A stretch of 64,000 nt of DNA from Mesotaenium endlicherianum (Eukaryota > Streptophyta > Zygnematophyceae > Zygnematales > Mesotaeniaceae). Within the stretch, counting starts at the first letter, position 1. Each line of letters begins with the position of its first letter. The stretch is from contig WELA01011136.1 in the NCBI GenBank assembly GCA_009602735.1, forward strand, positions 357,348 through 421,347, read 5' to 3'. Shown here piece after piece: positions 1-11,742 of this stretch. The notes under the pieces are model-generated. The model worked only from the letters and a program-made list of their open reading frames with translations, made no database searches and was not told the origin of the DNA. The position numbers and the translations under genes are program-made.

Positions 1-318
1 CTGTGTATGTTCGCGCGCGCATGTTTTGACGCTGCCAGTGTGTTGCGAGAAGGATGAGATGGCCAACCTGCTGTCCGCTGATAGGAAGGCTGATCTGAGC
101 TCCACCGATAGTTGCCCCGTTAGGTCTGTTGTGTGCCCATACCAGGTGCCAGCCGCTGGAGTGACCTTTGCCGGTGGTAGGGGAAGAGATTGTACAGCGC
201 TTGATGCATCTCCTGTTCGTATTTCTTGTGCGTACTGTGGCACAGGGGGCATGGGGCCACTGGCTGACTCTTTCGTGTTTGCTACGTGATGCTGTGTGGT
301 TGGCCTGGTCGTCTGCAG

Positions 319-1081
319 CCTGGCATGAGCGGCAGCAGCTGAAGAAGATCTACTCGCCCCTCCTCGAATCCCTCCTCTCCCTCTACCTTGGCTTTGAGTG
401 GATCCTGGTGCGTGCTCCTACCTCCTCATCGTCCTCGCACACTCGAGCGGGCATGTGCTGTGGGCGCATGCTCCAGCACCTTTTTGTCGTACAGCCGGAG
501 CATGCACCTAGACGCCGACATTCGGAAGTGGACACGCCTCCTGCTCGCGCTCGAGCCCAGACGTGCGTCTCCATGCATGTCGGAGGCATTGGACTGACCA
601 GCTGAGACTTCCTTGACACACGGCGTGGGAGATTCAACAGGATGCAGATTTCCTGCACATTCCTGCTTTTGTTTTGGGCTTAGGCCAGGCCAGGCCAGGC
701 CTCAGATCGCTTTGGTCTGCTCATTTGTCATCCCTGATGCACTGTGGCCTGCTTCATTGTCATCCGAAGCCCCCCGCTGTCCTCGCCTGTTCTCACGCGG
801 GCCCTTCTCCTTGCGACCCTTGCCTTCTTCTTACTCATGCGGGGGATGCTGTGCTTGCTGTTGTTGGATGCATAATCGATGCGCAGACGGGCAACCTGCT
901 GGCTCCCATGGTGACGCACGCGCTCTACTACACGGGCACTGTGCGGTGCGGCCTCAACCGCATCGAGGAGCGGCGCGTGCGCGTGCTAGACCAGACTGCA
1001 AGACTCCCGAGCTCAAATTCCAGCTCAGGCAAGACGGGGACGGGGGCAGAATCAGGAGTTGACGCTCCAGAGCAGTTGTAG
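319..1081 (+). CDS. 3' end of a probable CPBP-family (CAAX protease-like) membrane protein, last two exons
   Basis: Two exons are proposed. The first is 319-407 (acceptor AG at 317-318, donor GTGCGT at 408); the last is 887-1081 (acceptor GCGCAG at 881-886, stop TAG 1079-1081). The 408-886 intron joins the exons in phase 0. The joined product has a hydrophobic helix ending LYLGFEWIL that runs into TGNLLAPMVTHALYYTG. This matches the layout of the third conserved block of CPBP intramembrane proteases (glycine-rich helix, TGNL-P, then a metal-ligand His in HAxxx). WHERQ near the start of the first exon could be the FxxxH block, but this is uncertain. The EExxxR block would lie upstream of the window. 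The 40-residue tail is hydrophilic. In plants this family sits in plastid or other membranes. The assignment rests on one motif block; the 5' exon edge is a guess. Confidence 0.5.
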
Positions 1082-2342
1082 ATTGGTTGGTTACCGCTGT
1101 AAGGCGTCGTAAATTGACGACCACCCCTTTGACAGCTGGTAGTTGGCGGCCATTTCCTTGACAGCGGGGATGGCTGCACCAGAGAGCCAGGAGCAGAGTC
1201 GGGTTCCAAGGAGTGCAGGGTGCAAGTTGCCCCACTTGCTTTTGTCAGCATTGAGGCACAGCTATGTGAATCTCTCTTGGGCTAGGATTGGCAGGAGCTA
1301 ATTATATCTGGTTTTGCAGTTGTGGTATTGTACATAGGTAGCAACAAGGTTCTTATTAATGAAGGCAGAAATGTTGTCTCAGGGGTGGACACTGCATTGG
1401 TCGTGACTTGTGTGGCAAATGTGAGGATAGGCTATAGCCCTACAAAAGTGTAGGCATCTCAGCACTTATTGGGAGTAGTTGAGCCCTTCTACGTATATAT
1501 GGGTGAGATGTCTTATCGATGTGTAACTTCTCGTATTAGTAGGTTCTCATGTACATCGACGTGCCTTCATACAACTCGTGTGAAAGAATCCCTTGTATTT
1601 ATGAATTCCCTTGTGATTAGTGTACATACTAGATGGTATGTCATCTTAAAAATTGAGAAGCTAGTTGCATCATGGATGTTCATCATAGTGCAAGCAGGCA
1701 CTCTCACCGGAAAACGTGGGAACACATGCAACAGCAGGAGCAAATCAGTTGAAAGCTTGCAGAGGCGGTGTTTTCCCCATCGTTAGGCCTGAATAACATG
1801 AAGCATGTACTTCGGTAATGCTAGCAAATTGCTCATGCCTTTGTTGACAATTTGTGGACTGTCTTAAATTGGGACTTAGGGCCGGTTTACTATGGCCAAA
1901 GCAATAAAAGTCCACATGCCAGCGGCGTCACTAATAAAGTGAACGAAGTTGACAATGTTGTATTATTAAAATCAAACGACGTTCGAGAAACCAGAATTGG
2001 TTCACAATGGGTACGAGATTGCCGAAAATGTGGATGGATGTGGAGTCCTTCCAATACAGAAGGACGCGAATTCTGACTATAGGTGAGGGTCGAATACCTC
2101 CCAGACTAATATTTCAGAAAGTTGTTCAACGAACTTCGTGAATTTTTGTACCCAAAGAAAAAAACTGTGATGAGTAAAATAAAGTGGAGCAAACCCCAAA
2201 ATAACATAAAAGAAGGTCTCCAGCTATTTACTAAAAACCGCGTGGACCGACAATATCTATCGTTGTCTACGACAAAAAAGGAAACAAGAGCTGCACAGGG
2301 GCGTGCAACCTCATCAAACAAGAGTACTACCAGCACGCTCAT
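1082..2342. other. Intergenic, no gene seen
   Basis: This stretch follows the CPBP-like stop codon and presumably holds its 3' UTR. Its short open frames resemble no family and have no coding-like composition. The G+C drops from about 60 percent in the preceding exons to AT-richer DNA after about 1300. Confidence 0.5.
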
Positions 2343-3700
2343 TTATAATTTAGTCTGAGCTCTTAGTAGGCTACAACCAACAAGCTGCCTATACTCGCGC
2401 TTGATGGTGATGACTAAGGCTCTAAAATCGACATCGTTGCTAGGGACGCTAAAGCTATGGGTCACCGTCCACTCTGCGCACATGTTAAGGACGCCATGAA
2501 GCGTTGTGCCCAAACAGGCAAAGATCTTCAACACGAGGTGTACAAAGGTGTCCTCCTTCAAGTGGTCTTTGTAATGGTTATACTTAAACTTTTCCTTGTC
2601 CGCCGCAGCCACTTTAACCGACTGCGACGCGCTCACCACCATATCCCTGCGTAAAGGGTCGGCCACCATGATGTCCAACAAGGTGCATGCTGCAGACTCC
2701 CTCGCCATGCAAGCATTATCAATTTTGCAGCCTTCAGTATGTGCAATAGTTTGTTGGGTTCAATAAGGTGCCCCTTGCGTAACTCTTGTAACGGGAATTC
2801 AAATAAGGGCCATCACTCGTATGAACTCTGGCTCAAATGTGCATTCAATTTTGTATGTGAACGTGTCTGACTTGATTCACGCGGATGCGTTTAATCATGA
2901 CAACGCTTTTCTTCCGTGGCCCACCTTTTGGCGCCATAAACTTACTTCCTCCATGAGTTAGGGCGTCTTTCTTGCAGATGCCCTTCCTGGTTAGAGAATG
3001 CACACTTGGGGCTCTTCATAGGTGGCCATGGCAAAACAAAAGCCTCGCCTCGGCCGCAAGGTAGCGCGTGACGGGGGCCTGGGAGAAGGAATTCTTGGTC
3101 GTTAGATGGGTTCGTTGGGTCATAGGGTTGGGAGGGCATGCTGGTGGGCCGTCATGGCCGTTCGTTGTGGGCCGTCTGCTTGTTAAGAGGGCATGAGGGA
3201 GAGAGAGGGTGTGAAGAAAAGGGGAGAGTGGCCATGGTGGGAGGACAGAAGGGAGGGAGGGAGCAAAGTCGTTGTGGCAACGGCGAGCGTCGACACCATT
3301 CATGTTCTTTTGACAATTTAGGTGTCGCGATCATTTGGAGGGGCCTAGTGAGGAGAACATTGTCGGTCCCCTCACAAATTAAAACATCGATCAAGTATCG
3401 TGCCTTGAGTATCAGTAGGGCGTAGAAGGAAGAGGCCTGACTCCTCCACCAGGGTCACTGCGAAGTGCGATCTTCAATCTTGGCGACGGTGTCATGAACG
3501 GCGTTATGAATTGCCGTGCGTTCCTTCCCTCGAGCACACCGCAAGACGTGGAAAGTACCTGCCGAACTCCCACAAGCACAAACTAGGCCCGGAAGGCACG
3601 GGTGTGGTATCTCTAATCGTGTGCGTACTAGCTGAACAAAGATTTTGAATATTTCAAATTCAAAAATTGTCTTGTGAAACCATAATACCCCATCGTTCAA
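2343..3700 (-). pseudogene. Decayed retroelement remnant (C-terminal end of a reverse-transcriptase-type protein)
   Basis: Two open pieces on the minus strand appear to belong to one relic. The upstream piece (3700-3455) reads FHVLRCARGKERTAIHNAV, resembling the Cys/His, RHNAxRD-type region that follows the RT domain of some non-LTR and related elements. The downstream piece (2708-2343) contains LLDIMVADPLRRD and then a Lys/His-rich stretch with a VLKIFACLG-like segment, resembling the DVTVAxP...FVPFxLExxG pattern of the same C-termini. Between them the frame is broken by stops and unrelated-looking sequence. No RT core or element ends are seen. The family assignment is by pattern only; an unrelated decayed gene is possible. 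Confidence 0.35.
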
Positions 3701-4130
3701 TTGCGGTATTTTGGTCGATGTACTTGCCGGTCTAGGATCTACGTTTTGTTCAGCAATGTCAACCTCAATTTGGAGATTGTAAACTGGCCACTATAGACGA
3801 GTTGTGTGTAATTTCTAACTTGCACCTCCTAATGTACCTCAATATATATATATATGCCTATTTATTTATTTACTTTTTTTTCATAATTTATTTTATTTGT
3901 GTGTGTGTGTGTCTTGACATTGTAACAATGATACATGCAGTAGTGTCGCTATTTGTAAGCAGTGGCGCTCCACATTGTGACAAAAATGAGTTGTTGCGTC
4001 TAAGTTAATGCCATCGAATTGTCACATTGGTATTTGCTTAGCATAACACAAGCACACAAGGCCTAGTGGGGTCAAAGAACGTGCTAGTAGTGTGGCTTTT
4101 TGGGTCAAAGAAATTGTGAATACTACCTCA

Positions 4131-4136
<6 letters not shown>

Positions 4137-4212
<76 letters not shown>

Positions 4213-4213
4213 N

Positions 4214-4288
<75 letters not shown>

Positions 4289-4295
4289 TGTGTGT
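4137..4295. repeat. (TG)n microsatellite, about 150 bp, with one undetermined base
   Basis: Nearly uninterrupted TG dinucleotides, with an N at position 4213 and a TTT interruption near the right end. The long CV or HT open frames across it are artefacts of the repeat. Confidence 0.95.
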
Positions 4296-6110
4296 CACAT
4301 TGCAAGGTCATGTTTATAGTAGTTACTTATGGCCTCTATCACAGTTTGTAACCTTCATTATGAGACGATCATTTTGACTAGCTTTAACATCACCCCTTGT
4401 CATTGAACCTCCTTTTCAGCAAGGGCTTTTAGAAGTATTCCAGACAGTTAGCAATCTTTGTGTTGACCAACCATACGCAGCTCAAGATACCTACAGCATG
4501 CATCGCAATCTTCCCTTGAAATTTCACGTGACAACGAAAGCGTTGTGAGGCCGAAGGGCATCGGTAGATACCGATTCACTAGTGAAATAAGTGTTTATCT
4601 CATTGCATTCGTGACACATGCTAGTGAGCGAGTGCATAATGCAAGTATTTGGTTTGCCTAACAACACTTTAGAAGCATAAATACCCATGCCGCACATTCA
4701 CCTTCAGTCCAACGTGCAGTCACTTGCACGCTAAGACACATATAGTACAAAGACACGCACTTCATTTCAACGGCGTTCAATGGAGTTTGTGTCTGGCGTC
4801 TACGAATGTACAATTATCGACAAAGCCGACCAGAGTCAAAGTCGAGGTTTCTGTGTCGATCACACATGTTACTCTTGTATATGCTAGATAGAATGTGTAC
4901 GTACATGGTGGAGTCGAAATTGTCACGCGAAAGAATATGTGGGGCGTGAATGTGCGCAGGTTTGGTGTAGGTGGGAAGTGGTGATTGGCGATGATGTGTA
5001 GGTTCGTCGTGTCATCTGGTTGCCATTACTGGCCATTACTGTCGGAACACAACGCCCCAAAGCGCCCGACCCAATTGAGCAGCCGAAAACTTCCCACCCA
5101 TTAGCCGATCGGTGGCTTCTCATCACTGTAGCGCCTATGAACGTCCGCGATGTGGGGCAGGGTCTGTTGCTATTCGTACGTACATGAACCCGGGTCCTAC
5201 CCGTAAGTACATCACACCGCAAGATTGTGCAGACAGAAATGCCTAGGCTGGCCTAGGCTGGCCCAGGCTGGCCAAGTCAGATCCGGGCATATTGGTCCCC
5301 TATCGATGCTATCGTCCCCTATGGTCGCGGGGGATGTCGTCCGAACCAGAAGAGACCTAAAGCGACGCAAGACAAGCCTGAGGTAGGTAGTGCAGCGTTT
5401 GCGGCGTTTCTGAGGAGGGTTTTCTTATTTGGCTATGGAGACTCACGGAGACGTGGATTGCTTCTACCTGCAATGACCTGCAATGCTTGCGGAGTGTAAT
5501 TCGACCCAGGGCACTCAGGGCAGGTAATTTACTTTGGAAGCTGCATGCAGACACAACCTAGACGCCAAGGATGATGCTGGCATAAGACATACTGCTGCGT
5601 TAGTTACATACTGTTGGAGTACGTCCTGTGTCGGTTCGAAGTATACTGAACTAGATTAACACGCTAGTCTCACCTCTCCCTCTCCCTGTGCCAGGTGTTG
5701 CTAAAATATGAGAGCAGGAATGGCAAGCCGCTACTCAGTTCTTATGACTGCCTTCTTGTATCTTTTTCATGATCTATGAATGTCATTTTAATGACATATT
5801 TATGCGCATTGTGACGGTATTTGACTTCGTATTACTTTATTGAAGTGAGATATTGGCTTATCTGCTATGATGCCTTTACTAAAATTCCAGCCTCTAAACA
5901 CAGGGTGGTACTGTGCTTTCCAGCTGGAGGCATTCGCCCCGGCACGACCAACGGCGATGGCTCTTAGGAGAACTTGATGCCACTCCCATAAGGAGATACA
6001 TTCTGGCTGGAGGTTTATGAACAGTCGACCCTGGGATTGGCACCTTGAAATTACCAAGAGTTAGGATTCAATCAGGAATAGCTTGAAGGCAGATCACTGC
6101 CTGCAGCAGC
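4296..6110. other. Intergenic stretch upstream of the fluoride exporter gene
   Basis: No recognisable gene. At 5241-5273 there is a short tandem repeat of the unit CCTAGGCTGG (three copies). The last few hundred bases presumably hold the promoter and 5' UTR of the exporter gene, but I see no clear TATA element. Confidence 0.5.
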
Positions 6111-8623
6111 ATGGCTGCAGAAACTTCAGCACAAGGTGCTTCTGCCGCTGGCTTTCAGCAGGCATCACACAACCTTCAAGATGTTGAGCATCAATCAGAG
6201 ATGCCCACCTTTGCATCCTCGTCAGGGGCTCCTCCTCCCCTTCCTCTGGAGGACTCAGAGCTCTCTGGCTTGGAGCCATCGCAATCGGGCGATCCTGGGC
6301 CAGCGGTAATAGAGCACCCCGAGATGTTTTCGGGAGAGATCTTGCCAGCAGTCTCCTGTCCCGTCGTGGTAAGCGCTCTCCGTGACGTCCCTTCTCTGAC
6401 CCTGTTCATGCTCGTTCTGCAAGCCCGGGGCTTTCTGGCCACAACTTCTTCAGCTTGCCCGCGAGGACTCTGAAAGTTTGCCTCTGCCCGGGCTGGCAAT
6501 GCTCGCCTCGTCCTGTTGGACGAAAACAGCGAGAAGACATGCTAGGCCTCCTACTGTCACCGCCAATAACTGAGTTCATAGTTGGGAGGGGAGAGTAGCT
6601 AGCTTAGCATGAGGGCTGAGGGCTGCACGCTGGCAACGGCCCAAGGCCCAGATGACGAAGACTGCTCCTGGCACGCAGAGGCGTACGAGACTCACGGTCG
6701 CTTGCCTAAAGGGCGTAGCTGGAAGCGCAATGGGTGTGCACTGGCTGCCAAGCTGTGTGCGCATGTGAAGGCTGACCGTGAAGGTGGGCTGACGTGGAGG
6801 TGCCATGTGGCGTGCAGGAGGTGCAACCTTGCGAGACCTTCCACCACCGGCTGGAGTACATATCGACACTGAGCCATCTGGCCTTCTTTGCCATCTGCGG
6901 GGTAAGCTTGCTCGCGCCGGAGTCCTTCCCTTGCGGGGGGATCGAAACCTGCTGTCGATGGGGCCCCTCCAGGTGGCACGCCGGTGTGGGCACCTCACTT
7001 TGGAACACCTCACCTCGTCGTAGTGCCTCTCGCTTGAACCCGGCAGGATGCTCCTTTTGAAAAGCCGGGGTGGCCATGTTGTGGCTCCATGTTTGGATCG
7101 ACATGGCATGAGCTCCATGGTGTTTGGGTGCCATCTGGGGGCTGGGCTGAGTCGGTATGTGGGTGGGTTGGTGGGTGGGAGGGGTTGGTCAGGTTAGGGG
7201 NGGTAGCTCGACGGCCCTGCCAGCGCAGCTAGGGAGGGCTGTCTTGGGGACTGACTCGGCGAAGGGCGTGCTGGGGTCTCCTCTGCTTTGGGGTGCATTG
7301 TCGCATGTGTAGAGAGCGTACATGCAGTTAGATACGCACGCATGCCCCCCCCCACCCACCCATCCACCCACCCGCACACGCGCGCGCGCACACACGCGCG
7401 CGCACACACACACACAGAGAGAGAGACACGTGCGCAGGCACACACGCACACACACAGACACGTGTGCTGAAGAGCACCTTGCTGAAACACGCCCTGCTGT
7501 TGTTGCGTTTTGAGACTTTTCCTTGTGAAGCCTCTTCTGCGTGACCACTCCGCGCCCTTGCAACACCTGGGCAAGCTTGTCATGTGCAGAGCATCAGCTG
7601 CAAGAATCAGGGCCGCGACGCACAGTGATGTGGTCGTGCTACCGGTGCTTCTGAAGGGGAGGGGGGGGGGGGGCTTGTGTGGATGAGCTCTCTTTCTTCT
7701 GGTGGCTCTATCCAGTCCGCCGGCCATCAGTTGACTGCGTGTTGACTGTGCGCTGACTTCCTGTTGACCCGGCCCGGTCCGCGTGCGGCCCTGGTGCGTG
7801 CGGTGCCGCCTGAGCAGGTGTGCATCCGGTACACGCTGGAGATTGGCTTCGGGCCGGAGCACGCGCACGTGACCGACGACGAGCAAGCGCTCATGATCGA
7901 TATCCCCGCCAACATGGTGAGGGCCGCCGCGTCTGCTCCCCCCCTCCCCTCCCCCCTTCCGCGCTCCCCCCTGCTCTGTGTGTTCTGTTGCGCTCTGCAA
8001 TCTTGTGGTGAATTTGGATGCCAGGGCTCTCGGTGCGTCGAGCTCTGCCCTCTCTCCTGTTTTTCTGCGCGTGCTGCATGCATGTGTCTGAGCTGCCCGC
8101 TCTTGCTTGCTCTAGTTGCTGTTCTGGGCAAGCTTTGCAGTGAGGGCCCTTCAGCGAGAGAGAGAGAGAGAGAGAGCATTCACGTAGCGCATGGGCCTTG
8201 CACGCTCGACACCCGTTTATCTGCACCGTTCCCTCCAGGCCCTTTGGGTCATCAGCTTTCCCCGTCCCCTTGCCCCGGGTTATGACCGGTGCAGGTTTAT
8301 TGTGTGCTTGAAGGTTCTTAATTCTCCTAGTGCTGTTTGCTTGCTCCTACTGCCAAGCACCCTCCCCTATGCCCCACCTCCTGCCCCTCCCCTCGTCCCC
8401 TCTCCTGCCCTTCCCTCTTCACGCGAGCCTTGTCCCTGCCCCAATTTGGCATGTTCTCTCTCTTGTCTGAATGGCCTGCGTCCGTGCTCAGCGGGCCTGC
8501 TGTTGCCTCTGCCGTGTGTTTCCCGTGCTCTTGCTTCCCGTCCCTCACCCCCCCGATTCCACTACCGCTTCTGACACTGACTCTCATTTGTGACTGCGTG
8601 CATGTGCGTGCGTGCGCGCGCGC

Positions 8624-8668
<45 letters not shown>

Positions 8669-10746
8669 CGTGTGTGCGGGGTGGGGGGAGGATTGCAGGT
8701 GGGGTCGTTCCTGATGGGGTGGGTGGGGGTGGTGTTCAAGCGCGACATCCTGCGCTTCTCTGAGGCGCTCGCAGTGGGCCTCTCCACGGGGCTGTGTGGC
8801 AGCATCACCACGTACGCCTCGCTGGTGCAGCGCATGCAGGCCATCCTCACGCACGGCCTCTGGGTGCGCGCCCTCGCCGGCTATCTCATTGGTGCGCTTG
8901 CTCCTTCCGCCCCCCTCGCCCCGCCAGCCTGCCCGCCCGTCTCTTTCTCCGCCACCCCGCTCTGCCCCGCCAACGCTCGCTTGTCCCTCTCTGTGCAGCC
9001 GCCCGCCCGCCCATTGCTTTCTCTGCGGCTGCCCCGCCCGCCTGCCCATCCCTTTCTCTGTGCTGCGCGCCCATCCGCCCGGCCGCCAAGCCCCTCTTCC
9101 GCTCCCGTTGTCAGTCGGCCCAACCGCCCGCGCGTGCCTGCCGGTGGCAATAGGTCAACGTGCTCTGGCCCTGCTCCGTGGCTAGGCTCGTTGCGCCTGC
9201 TTTCCATCCCTTCGTTGAGCTGGGAGTGGGAGGCAAATTCTTTGTGACGCTTGCGCGCTCGGCTGCCTTTGACTACCTTGCTCTGAACCTCTGCTCGGTC
9301 TCCGGGTGCCACCTGGCCAGCTCCCGTCGTTCAACCTGACTAAATACTCCCCCCTGTGTCCCCCCCCTCCCTCTGCCCCCTGGTCCTTGCTCCCCTTCGC
9401 TGCCATGTACGCCGGTCTTGCTGGCGCAGCAGCTGCTTCTTTGTCAGTTGGCGGCTGAAGGACACATGGCGCTCACGCTCGCCCTGTTCCCACCTCCACC
9501 TCTCTGGCTGGGCTGGCTTGCATATCCTGTCATCCTGCCGTGTCCTGTTGGTATCTCCTCCTTCCCCTCCTCCTCACTGGCTCAGAAGCGGGCTGGCCTG
9601 CCCTGTCGGTATCTTCTCCCTTTCCCTCGCTGACTGGTCTGGGCCGGGCTGGGGGCTGGTCGGGGCGGCAGGTTTCGAGCTCGCGCAAATGTCGCTGCGC
9701 ATCGGCATCGACACGGCGGAGGCGTTCGCGGCCTACCTGGCGCGGGAGCAGCAGCGGCGGGAGGAGGGCGGCAAGAAGGCCCTGCTCGCCCGCCCGCGGC
9801 CCGACCACGTCGACCGCAAGTGGGCCAGCCTGCTGCTCTTCCTCACGCTGTCGGGCGTCCTCGTCGCGCTGTCGGCCGTCGGCGCGGTGCTCGACAGCGA
9901 CCACCAGAAGCGGCGGCGTGTGTGGCTGGCCTGCCTGCTGGCGCCGCCCGGCGTGTGGGTGCGCTGGTACCTGGCAAAGCTCAACGGGCAGGGCCTTGGC
10001 AAGAAGCAGCTCGTCAAGTGGTTCCCCGTCGGCACGTTTCTCACCAACACCATCGCGGGGGCCGTTGAGGCCGTCGTGTCCGCCATTAACATCGCTGTGA
10101 GTCGCCTCTTCTCTGCTGTCCCCGCACCTCTCCCGCACCTCTGCCGCCCAGCTAGTGCGTCCGCCCGCGCGTTTGCAAGTGAGGGAACCCCCCGTGTGGG
10201 ACACATCTTCAGGATTGAGTCTGGAGTTGTTTCGGGCTAGAGCAGCTTGCTCTGAATTATAGATGTATTCTGTATGGGGATGCTGCGGGGGGGGGGGGGG
10301 GGNNNNNNNNNNNNNNNNNNNNNNNNNNNNNNNNNNNNNNNNNNNGGGGGGGGGCTAGATGCGAATGCGTGCTATCGTGGCTTGCGATGCTGTTGCCTTT
10401 TACCCCGCTTGCACGCGTGCCTGCGTAATTGCTGAGAAGGTGGGTGGTGCGCCCCTAGAGGCTGACGTGGGACGAGATGATTGGATGATTGGATGATTGG
10501 GTGCAGCTCGCCACGACGAGCAGCGAGCTCATCGTGGGAGGCATCCAGCTGGGCTTCCTGGGCTGCATGAGCACCGTCTCGACGTTTGCTGTCGAGACGC
10601 ACACGCTCCACCTGACGCCCGGCACGCGGTGGAGGGCCTACGTCTACGTGCTGCTCACCTTCTTCTCCTCCTTCCTCCTGGGCCTCGTGATGTACTCGGC
10701 TCCCGTCTGGATCGGCAACTACGACTCCCGCTACAACCACGTGTAA
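6111..10746 (+). CDS. FEX: Fluoride exporter of the FEX/CrcB family, six exons, complete
   Basis: Exons: 6111-6368, 6818-6901, 7818-7916, 8699-8891, 9672-10096 and 10507-10746 (stop TAA 10744-10746). Every intron is GT-AG, four junctions are phase 0 and one is phase 1 (8891/9672). The total is 1299 nt, or 432 residues. ATG 6111 has a good context (AGCATGG). After a hydrophilic 86-residue leader comes CrcB domain 1: EYISTLSHLAFFAICG, then IDIPANM joined to VGSFLMGWVG, and the signature GSITTYASL. A linker helix (WASLLLFLTLSGVLVAL) follows, then domain 2 with VGTFLTNTIAG, GGIQLGFLG and the filter-like GCMSTVSTF. This gives the 4+1+4 helix layout of eukaryotic FEX, in which two fused antiparallel CrcB domains make one channel that exports F- across the plasma membrane. 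Domain 1 has Tyr where domain 2 keeps the STF Phe, in line with one degenerate pore. Intron 5 contains an assembly gap. Confidence 0.9.
7347..7470. repeat. Pyrimidine/CA-rich low-complexity tract in FEX intron 2
   Basis: A run of CCCACC units passes into CGCGCGCA and then (CA)n and (GA)n. It lies inside the 6902-7817 intron. A single N is present at 7201. Confidence 0.8.
8604..8680. repeat. (TG)n/(CG)n microsatellite in FEX intron 3
   Basis: Alternating TG with a short CG block, ending just before the acceptor GATTGCAG (8691-8698). A short (GA)n tract is also present at 8157-8178 in the same intron. Confidence 0.85.
10287..10354. other. Poly-G flanked assembly gap in FEX intron 5
   Basis: Sixteen G residues, 43 N (10303-10345), then nine G. 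The gap falls inside an intron, so it does not affect the protein, but the true length of the intron is unknown. Confidence 0.95.
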
Positions 10747-11742
10747 TGCTCTGGACCCGTGCTGCCTGCGTGTGTGCGGCCCCTCTCCTTCTAGGAGGGC
10801 CTGCTTTTGACGCACAAGGGCACGCCTTCCTCGTGTAAATTGGTATTCTCTTTCTGCTAGGTACCTGACTCGTCACCCGTATGTATTGGCGCTCCCGAGC
10901 GAGCCCCTGTTATTTTAGACAGGGGACTGTAGTCCGTAGAATGCCATTTTTTTCTGCTTCGTAGAATGCAGAGCACTCCAGTGCTAGGTTACATAGCAGC
11001 TCCACCAGTTAGTATGATCCACATCTTTATTGTAGGTAGAATGAGGCCTCAATATGCTTGTCTGCCTTGTCCCCATTTTCGTATGTGAGAATTGCGACGT
11101 AGATCGTCGTCTGAGGTTCACTTTTCTTCTGCATAGTATAGCAGATTTTTTCACAGAGCTTCCCTTGTATAGCCAGTGTGCTCACTGCAAATTTCAAACC
11201 GTCTTTGCAACAGTCTTCATCCGTACAATCGAGCACTGTTGGAGATGTATGGTCATATATGTGCGCATTACCTTGTTTTCAATTGTGGGTCAGAAGCTGA
11301 GCTTGTTCAAGGGGATTTTTGTTCACAATCTTGCACTTTGGCATATGCTGCTAGCATTAAACATGATGCAGGAGTGCAAGGGTTCTCTTCCTTCACAAAA
11401 TGAGGTTCTTTGAAGATGAACGTATTTATGACCATCGAAGTGGGTACTGCCACACGTGTCCTTTTCCAAAGGTTGCGACCAATTTCATATATTAATAATC
11501 TCAACGCCCATGCCAGACAGCATAGCCAAACGTCTTCTCACCCTTACCCTCCGGTCGACCTACTTCCAGCCCTCAGCCCTAGACCCTTTGAAGTACATTC
11601 TCTTTCCTAGTACCCAGTAGGTTAGACCATCACATGCAATGCACCTAGTCCCAACTATTAACTCTCCTGTTCGGTTACTAGTGAGGGTGCATCCCCTCCC
11701 GTCGAGCTCACTTTGTCAATCTTTGGTCAGCTTTTGCCACTA
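10747..11742. other. Downstream of FEX, no gene seen
   Basis: Probably includes the FEX 3' UTR. One 119-codon + strand open frame (11054-11413) has no recognisable domain and the base composition of the surrounding noncoding DNA. Confidence 0.45.

Noticed and set aside
26-318. Open frames upstream of the CPBP-like exon read as part of the protein
   Set aside because: The sequence has intron-like composition, and an acceptor at 317-318 gives a better exon edge; no family motif is found in the upstream frame.
4092-4377. Long Cys-Val and His-Thr open frames
   Set aside because: They are translations of the (TG)n microsatellite.
7194-8000. 268-codon minus-strand open frame
   Set aside because: Composed of translated dinucleotide repeats and FEX intron sequence.
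8327-9049. 240-codon minus-strand open frame overlapping FEX exon 4
   Set aside because: GC-rich antisense shadow of the FEX exon and its repeat-filled introns, with no domain.
11054-11413. 119-codon + strand open frame downstream of FEX
   Set aside because: No family resemblance, AT-rich composition like the flanks, no splice or start context supporting it.
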